64,000 nt of DNA from Cryptomeria japonica. Its lineage: Eukaryota > Streptophyta > Pinopsida > Cupressales > Cupressaceae. Each line of letters opens with the position of its first letter. Position 1 is the first letter of the stretch. The notes under the pieces were generated by a model. That model did no database searches. It worked only from the letters and a program-made list of their open reading frames with translations, and had not been told where the DNA came from. Shown piece by piece: positions 44,522-56,260 of the stretch. The position numbers and the translations under genes were made by a program. The DNA lies in the NCBI RefSeq assembly GCF_030272615.1, contig NC_081412.1:692422083-692486082 (forward strand), given 5' to 3'.

Positions 44522-45367
44522 TGTTGGCATTCTAGACTCTTATGAGAATAGTTGATGTTGTCATTAATGGTAACCAACTAACAACCAACTGACAACCAAC
44601 TGGAAACCATCTGGCAACCATTTGGCAACCAACTGAAAGATATCAACACCAGCAATAGATTTCTACATACACCGGCAAACATCAGCATTGGCAAGCACTT
44701 CACCAGCATCGGCAATAATGCATACTGACACTCACGCCAACATGGAATAAACTTTTGTTTATTTTATTTTAATGTAAATATATTTTGTAAGACAACATGG
44801 TATATTGTAATAGACTCATATATGTATGAGATCTTATAGGTCATTTTAAATATGGCATATGATAGATAGAGAAGAGCGAGATATGATGTATAATTTTGTA
44901 TAAGGTGATATAGTTGGCAGCAAAGGTTTTGGTTATTGACTGAGCTTAAACTAGTAGTGAACCTGGCATGAGAGATGTTGTTTTGAAGAAGTACATTGTA
45001 TTGGATTTTGATAATCCATTTTTTAATTAGTGTGACTCTTTATTGAGTAGTGAGCTCTAGGCTATTGGCCTCCTTGCATGTGCAGGCCCCTCATTGTAAG
45101 TAGTATTTATTCATTGGCCAATGAGAAAATATTGTGGGTCACAAATCCCACCAAGGTTTTTCCCACACCAAGTTTCCTAGTTAAATATCTTGTGTTATGG
45201 CGTGTTTCTATGCTATCTCTATTTCTGTTTATTGCAATAATTCTTATTTACCGGTACATTGTTTTGGGTTGTAAAGTTATTAATAAGTTTAATTATTCTG
45301 CTAACTGGTTAGACACTGATTCACCCACCCCCTCTCAGTGTCTTTAGGACTGCCATTGAACCTAACA
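44522..45367 (+). repeat. 5' LTR of element C
   Basis: 846 bp, TGTTGGCATT...CCTAACA, collinear with the A LTRs. It has an extra 'caaccaactggaaacc' tandem stretch near 44580-44630. Confidence 0.87.
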
Positions 45368-45369
45368 AT

Positions 45370-45381
45370 TGGTATTAGAGC
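45370..45381 (+). other. primer-binding site of element C (CAG to TAG)
   Basis: TGGTATTAGAGC: one mismatch to TGGTATCAGAGC, the C of a CAG being T. Confidence 0.8.
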
Positions 45382-45438
45382 CTAGCCCTCTTTTTTCAAA
45401 AGCCTAACAGCTTGAGGAAGATTCTGACACCTAAACAG

Positions 45439-46551
45439 ATGGAGAACTTAAGAAAATAGTTGGAAGGAGCTCTTGAAGATTTTGATGCAGAAAAATTGAA
45501 GAATATTAAACTTGAAGATGATCTAAGGATTGCATAGGAATTCATTAAAGGACTTCATGAGAACTTTGCTATAGCACAAAATAAAAGAAATTAACTTCAT
45601 GAGAAGATGCAGAATGATGATGATGAAAAAGAAACTCTTAGAGACATTGCAAACAAGTTGAGACAAGAAAATAGTAATATGAAGAATGAAATGCAAGATA
45701 TGACTATGAGGTTATGTAAAGATATTGAAGACACAAAGAAGAATGAAGAATACTTGACTATGAGACTTAATGATGCTGGAAATAAAAATTTGAGACTTGG
45801 TCATGAAAATGATATGTTAAAAATAGACTTGATTCACATGCAACATGATAAAGATGAGCTTATGAGACAAGTTGGAATTATGGAAAATGAGTTGGATACT
45901 GCAAATAAACACAAAGAGAAATTCAAGAAAAGTTCAGAAGAACTTGATGACATGCTAAAGAAACAAAAACCTAATGGAGATACTAATGGACTTGGATTTG
46001 AACATGGAGAAAGTTTTGGTACTACAAACAATCAAGATCAGAACAAACCAGTAAGACAACCTAATGCTTATAAATTTAATAGAAAATGTTTCAATTGCAA
46101 CAAATATGGTCATAGAGAAAATCAGTGTAGATTTAGAAATAATCAGAATACAAACTCAACAACCAATCAATGTTCCAAATGCAACAAAGTTGGTCATAAT
46201 TCATAAAAGTGCAGAATGAATGTAAAATGCTATGTTTGTGGAAGATTTGGACATTTATATAATCAATGCAGATCAAAACCTAGTCAAGGATATGGAAAGG
46301 CTATTCAGAGGAATAATGTAACTTGTTATGCTTGTAACAAGATTGTATATATTGCTAAATTCTGTAGAAGCAAGAATGCACTGGAAAACATTAAAGGATC
46401 TAGTTTGAAAGGCAAATAAAAGGTAGATGAAGTTAAGAAAGAATTTTCAAAACAATGGATCAGGAAGAGTGATCAGAGAAATGATGAAACTATATCTTCA
46501 CCGGTAGAATAGAGTAATCCTCCACTGACAGGAGATTCTTCATCTAACTAA
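45439..46551 (+). pseudogene. ORF1 of element C: coiled-coil, four-knuckle Gag-like protein
   Basis: One frame of 370 codons from MENLRK (45439) to TAA (46549-46551) with six internal stops and no frameshift, the best-preserved ORF1 here. It has a coiled coil (QENSNMKNEMQDMTMRL, then LGHENDMLKIDLIHMQ), then CFNCNKYGHRENQC, CSKCNKVGHNS-stop-KC, CYVCGRFGHLYNQC and CYACNKIVYIAKFC (His lost in the last). At three of the stops element A has Gln (the first CAG, the others CAA), consistent with C-to-T change plus drift. Confidence 0.82.
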
Positions 46552-46876
46552 GGCTTAGGGGTATTGCAGCAAGTTGAAGATCATGCATTCTAACCTCGGT
46601 TGATGGTGAGAAGATACATTTCTTCTTTACCGGTAGGTGTGTTAATTTTTCACTTAACCGGTGAGCATTTAATGATGTTTTAAAAAACAAATTGGCTATA
46701 AAGCACCGAGAAACCCTCATTTCAAGCTCACCGAGCATTCAAACTTTCTATGAGCGTGAAATCGAGCAAAGGCATTCAAGGTGAATCTGAGAATTTTTTT
46801 TCAAGCATTCTGCAAACATCTAGATAAGAGGTATTTTTCATAATGGTTGCTTCATCTTCTATCATTGAATCTAACA

Positions 46877-47104
46877 CATACTCCCCCTGATGTATATATC
46901 CCTTAGGTTTTTCACATGAACATCTCTCCCCCTTTGGCATCAATGCCAAAAATTTGACATAAATATCAAAGCAAAAAGAAAAACCACTGAATCACAAGCA
47001 TAACTACTCCCCCTCAGTACTAGCATCCCCACATCAATATTATTCATTCTAGATTGAATAATATCTTTGATAATGCATACAAGATTGATGCCAAATAGCA
47101 TCAA
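46877..47104 (-). other. 3' untranslated region of copia D
   Basis: Contains three 'ctccccct' tracts (46881, 46926, 47007), that is, repeated polypurine tracts on the minus strand, as in the 3' region of copia G. Confidence 0.6.
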
Positions 47105-48080
47105 TCAGTTTTTTGCTAGAGGGGAGGAAACCCCTAACCTGTCTCTGAGGTACTCAAATGATTCTTTAGGCAAAGGTTTAGTGAAAATATCTATAATCTG
47201 CTCTTTACTATTTACATAAACAAGTCTAACGACATTTTCTTCCACCTTCTCCTTCAAAAAGTTATATTTGATAGATATGTGCTTTGTCTTAGAGTGAAAT
47301 GTCGGATTCTTTGATATGTCTATAGCGGTAGAGTTATCATAGTGAATAACTACCAGGCCAATACAATGTACTTTAATGTCCTTCAACATTTGCTTCATCC
47401 ATAGAAATTTTGTATAGTTAGTAGTAGCATCAACATACTTAGCTTTAGTAGTAGATAAAGAAGTACATGATTGTTTCTTGTTGATCCATGAAACGAACTT
47501 CTTTCCAAGAAAGAAAGCTCCACTAGAAATACTTTTCTAGTCATCAACATCTGTTGTCCAACCTGCATCCATATATGAACATAAAGTAATGCAATCATCC
47601 TTAGGGTACCACAAACCATATTTATATGTACCTTGCAAGTATCTAAAAATTATTTTCACTACACTCTCATGATTTTCTCTAGGATCACTTAGATATCTAG
47701 ATGCAATGCAAACAACATTCATTATATCAGGCCTAGTCTAAGTCAAATATAACAGACCTCCAATCATAGACTTGTATATTGTACGATTTACCACTGCAAA
47801 TTCATCTTTCCTTGTCAATTTCTCACTTGTAACCATAGGAGTACTTACCAGTTTAGAGTCTTCCATACCAAATTTCTTAAACGATTCCCTAGCATACTTA
47901 GTTTGACAGATGAAAATACCTTTATCAGTCTAAGTAACCTGCAAACCTATGGAAAATTTCATTTCCCCAGTCATAGACATTTCAAGTTATTTCTCCCTAT
48001 TTTTAGATAATTCCATGCACAACTTATCTTCACCTCCAAAAATGATGTCATCAACAAAAACTTCAATAATCAGTATACTG
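47105..48080 (-). pseudogene. Copia D: second RT-palm/RNase H copy (3' module)
   Basis: The minus strand reads [17 protein letters not shown] (FVDD 48047-48058), LVSTPMVTSEKLTRKDE, then RNase H DAGWTTDVDD, VSWINKKQSCTSLSTTKAKYV and HYDNSTAIDISKNP, ending FTKPLPKESFEYLRDRLGV with a stop at 47105. It follows another RNase H that stops short at about 48081. Two stops (TAG at 47740 and 47930) and a Glu-to-Lys change in the RNase H (TKAKYV for VEAEYV) are present. Confidence 0.82.
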
Positions 48081-49250
48081 CAATTTACCTTGATATCCTT
48101 CAACACTTGCTTCATCCACAAGACTTGAGTGCAACTAGTTGTTGCAACATATTCAGCTTCTACAGTAGATAAAGAAATGCATGACTATTTTTTGCTGATC
48201 CATGAAACCAATTTCTTTCCAATAAATAAATCTCCACCAAAAGTGCTCTTTTGGTCATCAGTATCTCCTACCCAATCTACATCTATATATGCTCATAAAG
48301 TGAATTTATCATCTCTAGAGTACCATAAGCCATATTTTGTTATTCCTTGCAAATATTAGAATATCCTCTTTACTGCACATTCATGATTTTCTTTAGGATT
48401 AGTTTGATATCTTGAAGAAATACTTACTGCATTCATAATATCTAGTCTAGTTTGAGTTAGATAAAACAAGCTACCAATCATAGACATATACCTTGTCGAA
48501 TTTACTGGTGCAGATGTGTCTTTGATAGATAATTTCTCACTTGTCACCATAGGAGTACTTACCAGTTTGGAATTATCCATACCAAACTTCTTCAACAATT
48601 CCCTTAGATACTTAGTTTGACAGATAAAAGTGCCTTTGTTAGTTTGAGTAATCTGCAAACCTAAGAAAAATCTCATCTCACCAATCATAGACATTTCAAA
48701 TCCATTCTTCATATTATTAGAGAATTCCATGCACAATTTATCTTCTCCTCCAAAAATGATATCATCAACAAATACTTCAATAATCAAAATATCATCATTA
48801 GGAATCTTGTAATATAAATTATTGTCAACACTACCCTTAGTAAAACCAAGCTTCAAAAGATATTTATCCAACCTTGCATACTAATCTCTAGGAGCTTGTT
48901 TCAATTCATATAATTCTTTCCTTAACCTAAAACCCATATCTTTGTCATCTGTCAATGAAAATCCATTAGGCTGCTCAATGTATACTTCTTCCTCAAGTTC
49001 ACCATTCAAAAATGCACATTTAACATCCATTTGATAGACCCTATAGTTCTTGTATGTTGCATAGGCATGAAATAGTCTAACAACTTCAATTCTAGCTACT
49101 AGTTCAAATGTCTCACCATAATCAATTCCTTCCATTTGAGAATATTCTTTACAAACTAATCTAGCCTTGTCTCTTACAACTTGACCATCCTCATTTAGCT
49201 TATTTCTAAAAACCCATTTAGTTTGAATAACATTCATATTTTTTAGGTCA
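48081..49250 (-). pseudogene. Copia D: RT and first RNase H copy
   Basis: RT from [67 protein letters not shown] (48761-48772), RYMSMIGSLFYLTQTRLDIM, then RNase H IDVDWVGDTDDQKSTFGGDLFIG and STVEAEYVATTS. At about 48081 the RNase H sequence KDIKVN switches into RT sequence LIIEVFVDD, starting the second module. Catalytic residues of RT are preserved in this copy. Confidence 0.83.
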
Positions 49251-49517
49251 AGAAACTAAAGTCCAAGTCTTATTCTTCTCTATCCGATCTAATTCATCTT
49301 CCATAGCTTTTAACCAATGTTTATCTTTACAAGATTCAATAACGCATGCTGGTTCAATTTGAGAAATAAGACATACCTATTCATTTTCCAGTCTTCTTCT
49401 TGTCATAACTCCCTTGTTCCTGTCTGCAATCATTTGATCTTCAGAATGATTTAATCATACATACCTTGGTGTCTGCTGAACTTCAGGTTCTCTGTTCTGA
49501 TCATCAGTCATAATTGT
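49251..49517 (-). pseudogene. Copia D: integrase-RT linker, left of E insertion
   Basis: Minus strand KHWLKAMEDELDRIEKNKTW-type sequence (a conserved copia pre-RT block), with stops. It ends at the AATTG duplication of E. Confidence 0.7.
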
Positions 49518-51020
49518 GATAACTCTGAAGCCAATAGTTAATAAGATGAGAGGGGGGGGGGTGAATCATACAAACTTAATCTTCAATATATTCAATAGAT
49601 TCAACCTCAATAGCTTAAACAGAAATATGTAATCAAAACTGTAAAACATGCAACCTTAAGAACACATAATCATAACAACACTCATAACACCAGATTTAAC
49701 ATGGAAACCCAAATAGGGAAAAATCATTGTGGGATTTTGGACCCACTAAGAAATATACTCTTCTAGAGTATGCTCGATTAAAAGCAAATACTGTTAAAGA
49801 TTACAAACACATTTCTAGATGTGACCCGGTTAAGAGATTTCCCTCAGATTGGTTAAGATCTTCACCTTATTAGAGGTGACCTTGTTAAAGGGTTTCAAAC
49901 ACTCAATCAGAATGTCACCTTGCTAGAGGATTTACAAATAAGGTTGTTAAGTCCACTCGATTAAGAGATTTTCTATCACTTACAAATAAACAACAGTAAT
50001 GAGTATGTCTGCAACTTTGCATCTAAAATGCTAAAGCAGATTCTTATTTGCTCAATACAATCTAGTCATAGGACTTATCTTATCCCTCATGTGGCTCCTT
50101 ACTCTGTTATTCAAATAGGTCTTCAAGCTTCTGTTCTTGGTAATCACTATGTAGCATCTGTGTGCTTACACTTGCCTGCATTCATTGTTTATCAACAATT
50201 CCTTACTTATAAACAATTTGCTAACCGCTTAATCTCTTTGATCACATTTCCCATGATCAATCATAGCCATCAGATCTTCAATCTTGACCAAGTTCAATGT
50301 ATCCTTCGATCGGAAAATGTTTTACCTCACCTTGGAACTTGCATACATTTCTTGGAACTTATGCTAGGGTATTGCTGTTTAATCTGAGCTGTAGATCTTC
50401 CTGTCGATCTTCCATTGCCATAGATCCTTAACAAACTTCATACACATTGTATCAATTGTTTAATCATATCCAGCTCATCAGCTTCCATCATTAAATAACG
50501 CATGTATACATCCAATGCATTCTGTTATTACTTGGTTGCAACTCAGTAAATGCTAAACTTCACTCGATAGACATTCCACCTTCATTAACCAATAGCGATA
50601 AACTTAGGGTTTACTGACTAGGTTCCTTAGGGTTTACCGACTAGGTTCCTTGCTTGGTAACATAGTATAGTATTAACCTTACAAACAATAGCATATGTAG
50701 GATATCAAAACAATCTAAACAACATGATCTCATCATTGTCTAACTCGGTAATAATTGCCCATTGAATAACTTATTCCTCCCCTTATTCATCACATTCTTT
50801 CTGTGTCTTTTACCAACATCTTAATTCTCTTCAAAACATACTTCTTAAGATATGGCAACATCCTACTAAATCAGAAAATCAATTTCTTGCCATCAATAAC
50901 AAAATAATATTGTGAAGATAGTAAACATCCTTAATCAGTGATATCCATAATTATCAACAACCTTCTCAATATCCTAATTGAAATGCCAACAATCTCTTAT
51001 TGTCTGTTATAATGCCAACA
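49518..51020 (-). repeat. 3' LTR of copia E
   Basis: 1,503 bp; minus-strand start TGTTGGCATTATAACAG. An internal copy of the end motif 'aatgccaacaatctc' lies 30 bp inside the end. The 119-codon open stretch at 50028-50387 recurs in the other LTR and is not called as a gene. Confidence 0.92.
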
Positions 51021-51036
51021 ATCTCCCCCTTTGGCA
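51021..51036 (-). other. polypurine tract of copia E
   Basis: Minus strand GCCAAAGGGGGAGAT abutting TGTTGGCATT. Confidence 0.85.
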
Positions 51037-51396
51037 TTGATGGCAAAACCAATTGATTTGACCTAAAAGATTCAAATTCAGATTGTTGTGATTGTGATTT
51101 CTTAGATTGCTGAAATGCTCTCCCCCTATCATTAGTCTTCTCCCCCATACATTAGTCTTCTCCCCCTTTTACAACAATGCCAAAAGAAAACTAATACATT
51201 ATTTCTTCCTGTGTGAAGTAATTCCTTTGTTGTTTGGTATCAACTCAGTCTCGGTTAAAGCATTTTATCTTCAATTATTGTTCCCTATTTTTGTTTCCTG
51301 CACACCTTTAGAGAAAATCCTAAAGTGTGTAAATCAACATCAACTCCTAAAAGATATTCTTTAGAATCATCGAATTGATGCTTTCACCGAACTTGG

Positions 51397-52075
51397 TCAG
51401 TGAGTAGAAGATAGGGGTAGGACTCCTAACTTACTTCTGAGATACTCAAAAGTGTCCCTTGGCAGTGGCTTGGTGAAAATATCTACTATTTGTTCCTTTG
51501 AACTAACATACTCCAATACCACTTTCTTCTCTTGAGCTTCTTCTCTAAGATAATGATATTCGATAGAGATGTGCTTTGTCTTAGAGTGCATAACAGGATT
51601 CTTTGAAATGTTGATGGCACTAGTATTATCACAGAATATAGTTACTGGCTTAGTTGCTTTCTCATTTATGCCTTCCAATAGTTGTTTGATCCATGCTATA
51701 TTAGTACAATTTAATGTTGCAGCAACATATTCAGCTTCTACTGTAGACCATGAAATACATCCTTGTTTCTTGCTAAGCCAACTCACTAGTCTTTCTCCTA
51801 AAAACAAAGCTCCACCACTTGTGCTTTTCCTGTCATCTATGTTGCCTGCCTAATCAACATCGGTATAAACTTTTAAATCAAAGTCATTTCCTTTCTGATA
51901 TACTAGGCCATAATCCTCAGTACCTTTCAAGTATCTGGAAATTCTCTTGATTGTTGTCATGTGTGTTTCCTTGGGATCTACAGAAAATCTTGTAACTATA
52001 CCTACTACATGTGCTATGTTTGGCCTACTATGAACAACATATTGCAACTTTCCAATCATAGATCGGTAAAGTGTT
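51397..52075 (-). pseudogene. RNase H of copia E
   Basis: RSMIGKLQYVVHSRPNIAHVV, VYTDVD, RLVSWLSKKQGCISWSTVEAEYVA, FCDNTSAINISKNPVMHSKTKHI and FTKPLPRDTFEYLRSKLGVLP. Asp-Glu-Asp catalytic positions are intact. It begins directly at the deletion junction near 52075, so RT upstream of the YRSMIG motif is absent. Confidence 0.85.
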
Positions 52076-54687
52076 CTGTCTCAGTTTGTTTCTTGTCATC
52101 ACTGGATCATCCTTATCTCCTATAATTTGACTTGATGCATGATTTCTTCTGACATACTTGGCTAATACAGGCTCGGTAGGCTCTATATGATCTTCTTCAT
52201 CACTCGGCAACTAGATATTCTCCTCATTTCCTTTGGTAGGACTTCTCAATTGAACATATACAAATCCTTCATAATCTTCTGGTTCTTTGGAGTTTCCTTT
52301 ATCATTTCTTTCTACAAATTCATCAATTTTCACATTTGCACTTTCTACTATTTTGTTAGAGGATTTGATCAAACATTTAAATGCTTTGCTTCTAGAAGAA
52401 TAACCAAGAAATGTTCCTTCTTCACTTTTCTGATCAAACTTACCATTTCTGTCATCTTTGTGAACATAGCATCTACTTCCAAAGATTTTAAAGTAACTTA
52501 CATTATGTTTCTTGTCATACCAGATTTCATATGGTGTCTTCAAGGTTCCTTTCTTCAATTGTACTCGGTTTAGGGTGTAAACTACAGTGCTGATTGCTTC
52601 TCTCCAAAATGTTTGAGGTACCTTCTTTTCTATCATCAAGGTTCTTGCATAATCCACAATTGATCTGTTTCTTCTCTCAACTATCCCATTTTGCTGGGGT
52701 GTTCTTGGTGCAGATACTTGCCTCTTTATACCATGATCATTACAGTATAAGTTAAATTCATTAGAAGTGAACTCACCTCCTCTATCAGATCTAAGACATT
52801 TCAGTTGTCTTCCTGTTTCATTTTCAACTCTTGCCTTGTACCATTTAAACATTTGAAAATCTTCTGATTTTTCTTTTAAAAACATTACTGACATCATCCT
52901 TGAGTAATCATCCACAAATAATATGAAGTACTTATCACCATAATAACTCTAAACTTTCATAGGACCACAAAGATCAGTGTGCACAAGATCTAAAATTCCC
53001 TTAGAAGTGTAGGACTTACCTGTAAATCTTGATCTTGTCATCTTGTCCATCTGGCATCCTCGGCATATAGCATTCTCAGGTTTCTCAAGACTTAGTAGAC
53101 CTCTTACTCGGTGCTTCTTGCTTATTTTGTTCAGATTATCAAAATTTACATGACAAAACCTTTTATGCCATAACCAGGTATCATCTATCTTTGCATATAG
53201 ACACTTATTCTGAGTTGAGTCAAGGTGAAATGTGCTACCTTTTGTTTGTGTCCCCGTAGCTGCTAACTTCCCATGCTTGTCATGAACTTTGACAATTCCT
53301 TTCTGAAACTTTATTCGATATCCTGTATCATTTAGTTGTGCTACACTCAACAAATTGTATTTCAAACCTTCAACCCAATAAACATCATTACATTTAGCAT
53401 TGTCAAGAAGTGTTATAGATCCTTTACCTCTCACTGTACATGGTGCATCATTACCAAATCTTACATAACTGCCATCATAATCTTCTAACATAACAAACTT
53501 GTGTTTATCACCTGTCATGTGATGTGAGCATCCACTATCTATGATCCAAGAATCATTAGTATTTATGTGAGATATTAAAGATTTTTCTTCGTACCTTTCT
53601 TCATCTGATCCATCTTTGATAGCCACATAAACAACTTCCTTTGTATCAGTTTTATCTAATTTATCATCATTAGATTCCTCATCAACTATTAGAAATGTCT
53701 TTTTATCTCTTTTTCTGAAGTCTTGGTGTCCTCTATAATGATTATCTTTCTGTCTGTCATCTCGGTAATCTCTCTTTTCACTGGATTCTTTGTCAGGACA
53801 ATTAGAAGCCATATGTCCTATTCTATCACAGTTAAAACATTTCAAAGGCAACTTTCCTTTGTACTTACCTTTTCCTCTTGGTAGCCTTCTAGCTAATAGT
53901 GCTTCAAACTCTTCTTGCTTTCTGATTTCTTCATAAAGTTTGTGTACCTCCTCCATGTTTTTGTGAAATCTTTCACTTGCTCCACTGTGATTCCCTTCAA
54001 AGTACTTATACTTTCTATCATTGTAATCATCAGATTCATCAAGATGAAAAGAACTAAATGCAAACTCAATTTTATTTACTGAAGACCCACTGTTATCAAA
54101 GTTACTTAACTCAAATGCATGTAGCTTACCAATAGTAGCATCCAAAGAAATTGGCATATTGGGTACATACCTCAATTCACTAATTGTAGAGACTCGGATT
54201 GCATAAGCAGGTATAAGGGTTCTTAATAACTTACTTGTGACATCCTTCTCTTCAATGGTTCCTACTGCTCCTTTGATTTGATTGACAATCTCCTTTAACC
54301 TTGTACTGTACTGGGTTATGTTCTCACCTTCATTCATTCTCATAGATTCAAGTTGTCCTCTTAGACTATCCACTTTTTCTCTTTAACATGTTCATCACCA
54401 CCATACACAAATATGAGCTTGTCCCACATTGCCTTGGCATCATTGCAGCCTTCTAGATCATTAAACTCTAAGTCGGTCCATGCAAATGTTATTTCAATCA
54501 TTGCTTGAATATTTTCTTATTTTGCCTTTATCTCTTCCATTGTCAATGGATAGGTGCTAGGTGTAATGAAATCATTCTCCAGATAATATACAACATATTG
54601 TCCAACTCCTAACAGGTGCAGCTTCATCCTTTTCTGCCATGTAGAGAAACTTGACTTATTCAGCTTCGGTGCATCCCTCTTATACAT
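52076..54687 (-). pseudogene. gag-protease-integrase of copia E
   Basis: Gag start MYKRDAPKLNKSSFSTWQKRM at 54687; a TAA near 54520 and a frameshift near 54380; then open from 54373 to 52949 and, after one TAG, to 52211. Motifs in order: LDATIGKLHAFELSNF, knuckle CFNCDRIGHMASNC (near 53830), protease DSGCSHHMTGDK (near 53530), pre-integrase TGTQTKGSTFHLD, zinc domain WHKRFCHVNFDN...CRGCQMDK, and catalytic HTDLCGP, LRSDRGGEF and NGIVERRNR. All three integrase acidic residues are present. The sequence ends at VMTRNKLRQN at the RT deletion. Confidence 0.88.
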
Positions 54688-54736
54688 CTTTGGATCTTTT
54701 CCTCAAGTACCTTTAAAATTTTCTTCCAGAGTCCAA

Positions 54737-54748
54737 AGCTTTGATACC
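54737..54748 (-). other. primer-binding site of copia E
   Basis: Minus strand TGGTATCAAAGC, one mismatch (G to A) from the tRNA-Met-type site of G. Confidence 0.82.
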
Positions 54749-54751
54749 AAT

Positions 54752-56255
54752 TTATAACTCTGAAGCCAATAGTTAATAAGATGAGAGGGGGGGGGTGAAT
54801 CATACAAACTTAATCTTCAATATATTCAACAGATTCAACCTCAGTAGCTTAAACAGATATATGTAATCAAAATTGTAAAACATGCAACCTTAAGAACACA
54901 TAATCATAACAACACTCATAACACCAAATTTAATGTGGAAACCCAAATAGGGAAAAACCACTATGGGATTTCGGACCTACTAAGAGATATACTCTTCTAG
55001 AGTATGCTCGGTTAAAAGCATATCCTATTAAAGATTACAAACACATTGCTAGATGTGACCCGGTTAAGGGATTTCTCTCAGATCTGTTAGGATCTTCACC
55101 TCGTTAAAGGTGACCTTGTTAAAGGGTTTCAAACACTCAATCAAAATGTCACCTTGCTAGAGGATTTACAAATAATATTGTTAAGTCCACTCGGTTAAGA
55201 GATTTTTTGTCACTTACAAATAAACAATAGTAATGAGTATGTCTGCAACTTTTCATCTAAAATACTAAAGCGGATTCTTATTTGCTCAATACAATCTAGT
55301 CATAGGACTTATCTTGTCCCTCTGCTGGGCTCCTTACTCTATTCTTCAAATAGGTCTTCAAGCTTCTGTGCTCGGTAAACCTTATGTAGCATCCCTATGC
55401 TTACACTTGCCCGCATTCATTGTTTATCAACAGTTCCTTACTTATAAACAATTTGCTAACCGCTTAATCTCTTTAATCACATTTCCCATGATCAATCATA
55501 GCCATCAGATCTTCAATCTTGGCCAGGTTCAATGTATCCTTCGATCAAAAAATGTTTTACCTCGCCTTAGAACTTGCATACATTTCTTGGAACTTGTGCT
55601 AGGGTATTGCGGCTTAATCTGAGTTGTAGATCTTCCTGTCGATCTTCCATTACCATAGATCCTTAACAAACCTCATACACATTGTATCAATCATTTAATC
55701 ATATCCAGCTCATCAGCTTCCATCATTAAATAATGCATGTATACATCCAATGCATTCTGTTATTACTCGGTTGCAACTTAGTAAATACTAAACTTCACTC
55801 AGTATACATTCCACCTTCATTAATCGATAGCGATAACCTTAGGGTTTACCGACTAGGTTTGTTAGGGTTTACCGACTAGGTTCCTTGCTCGGTAACATAG
55901 TATAGTATTAACCTTACAAACAATAGCATGTGTAGGATATCAAAACAATCTAAACAACATGATCTCATCATTGTCTAACTCAGTAATAGTTGCCCATTGA
56001 ATAACTTATTCCTCCCCTTATTCATCACATTCTTTCTGTGTCTTTAACTAACATCTTAATTCTCTTCAAAACATACTTCTTAAGATATGGCAACATCCTA
56101 CTAAATCAAAAAATCAATTTCTTGACATCAATGACAAAATAATATTGTGAAGACAATAAACATCCTTAATTAGTTATATCCATAATTATCAACAACCTTC
56201 TCAATATCCTAATTGAAATGCCAACAATCTCTTATTGTTTGCTATAATGCCAACA
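54752..56255 (-). repeat. 5' LTR of copia E
   Basis: 1,504 bp partner of 49518-51020. The inner end reads ...ATAA where the other LTR has ...ATCA, a terminal mutation. Confidence 0.92.
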
Positions 56256-56260
56256 AATTG

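Larger units (their letters stand above)
44522..46876 (+). mobile_element. Element C: truncated A-family copy
   Basis: A complete 5' LTR (44522-45367), primer site, full ORF1 and the first few codons of ORF2 (ATG 46843, MVASSS), then an abrupt switch at about 46876 to copia D 3' untranslated sequence. The rest of the internal region and the 3' LTR are missing, with no visible duplication. It most likely inserted in D and then lost its 3' two-thirds by deletion. Confidence 0.75.
49518..56255 (-). mobile_element. Ty1/copia element E with RT deletion
   Basis: Minus strand: LTR 54752-56255, primer site, gag-protease-integrase, RNase H end, polypurine tract, LTR 49518-51020. AATTG duplications at 49513-49517 and 56256-56260. 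Internal length is only about 3.7 kb because the RT core is missing. Integrase and protease motifs are intact. Confidence 0.93.

Noticed and set aside
50028-50387. 119-codon plus-strand ORF, repeated at 55314-55622
   Set aside because: It lies in both LTRs of copia E, antisense to the element, with substitutions and an altered start in the second copy. No protein family is recognised.
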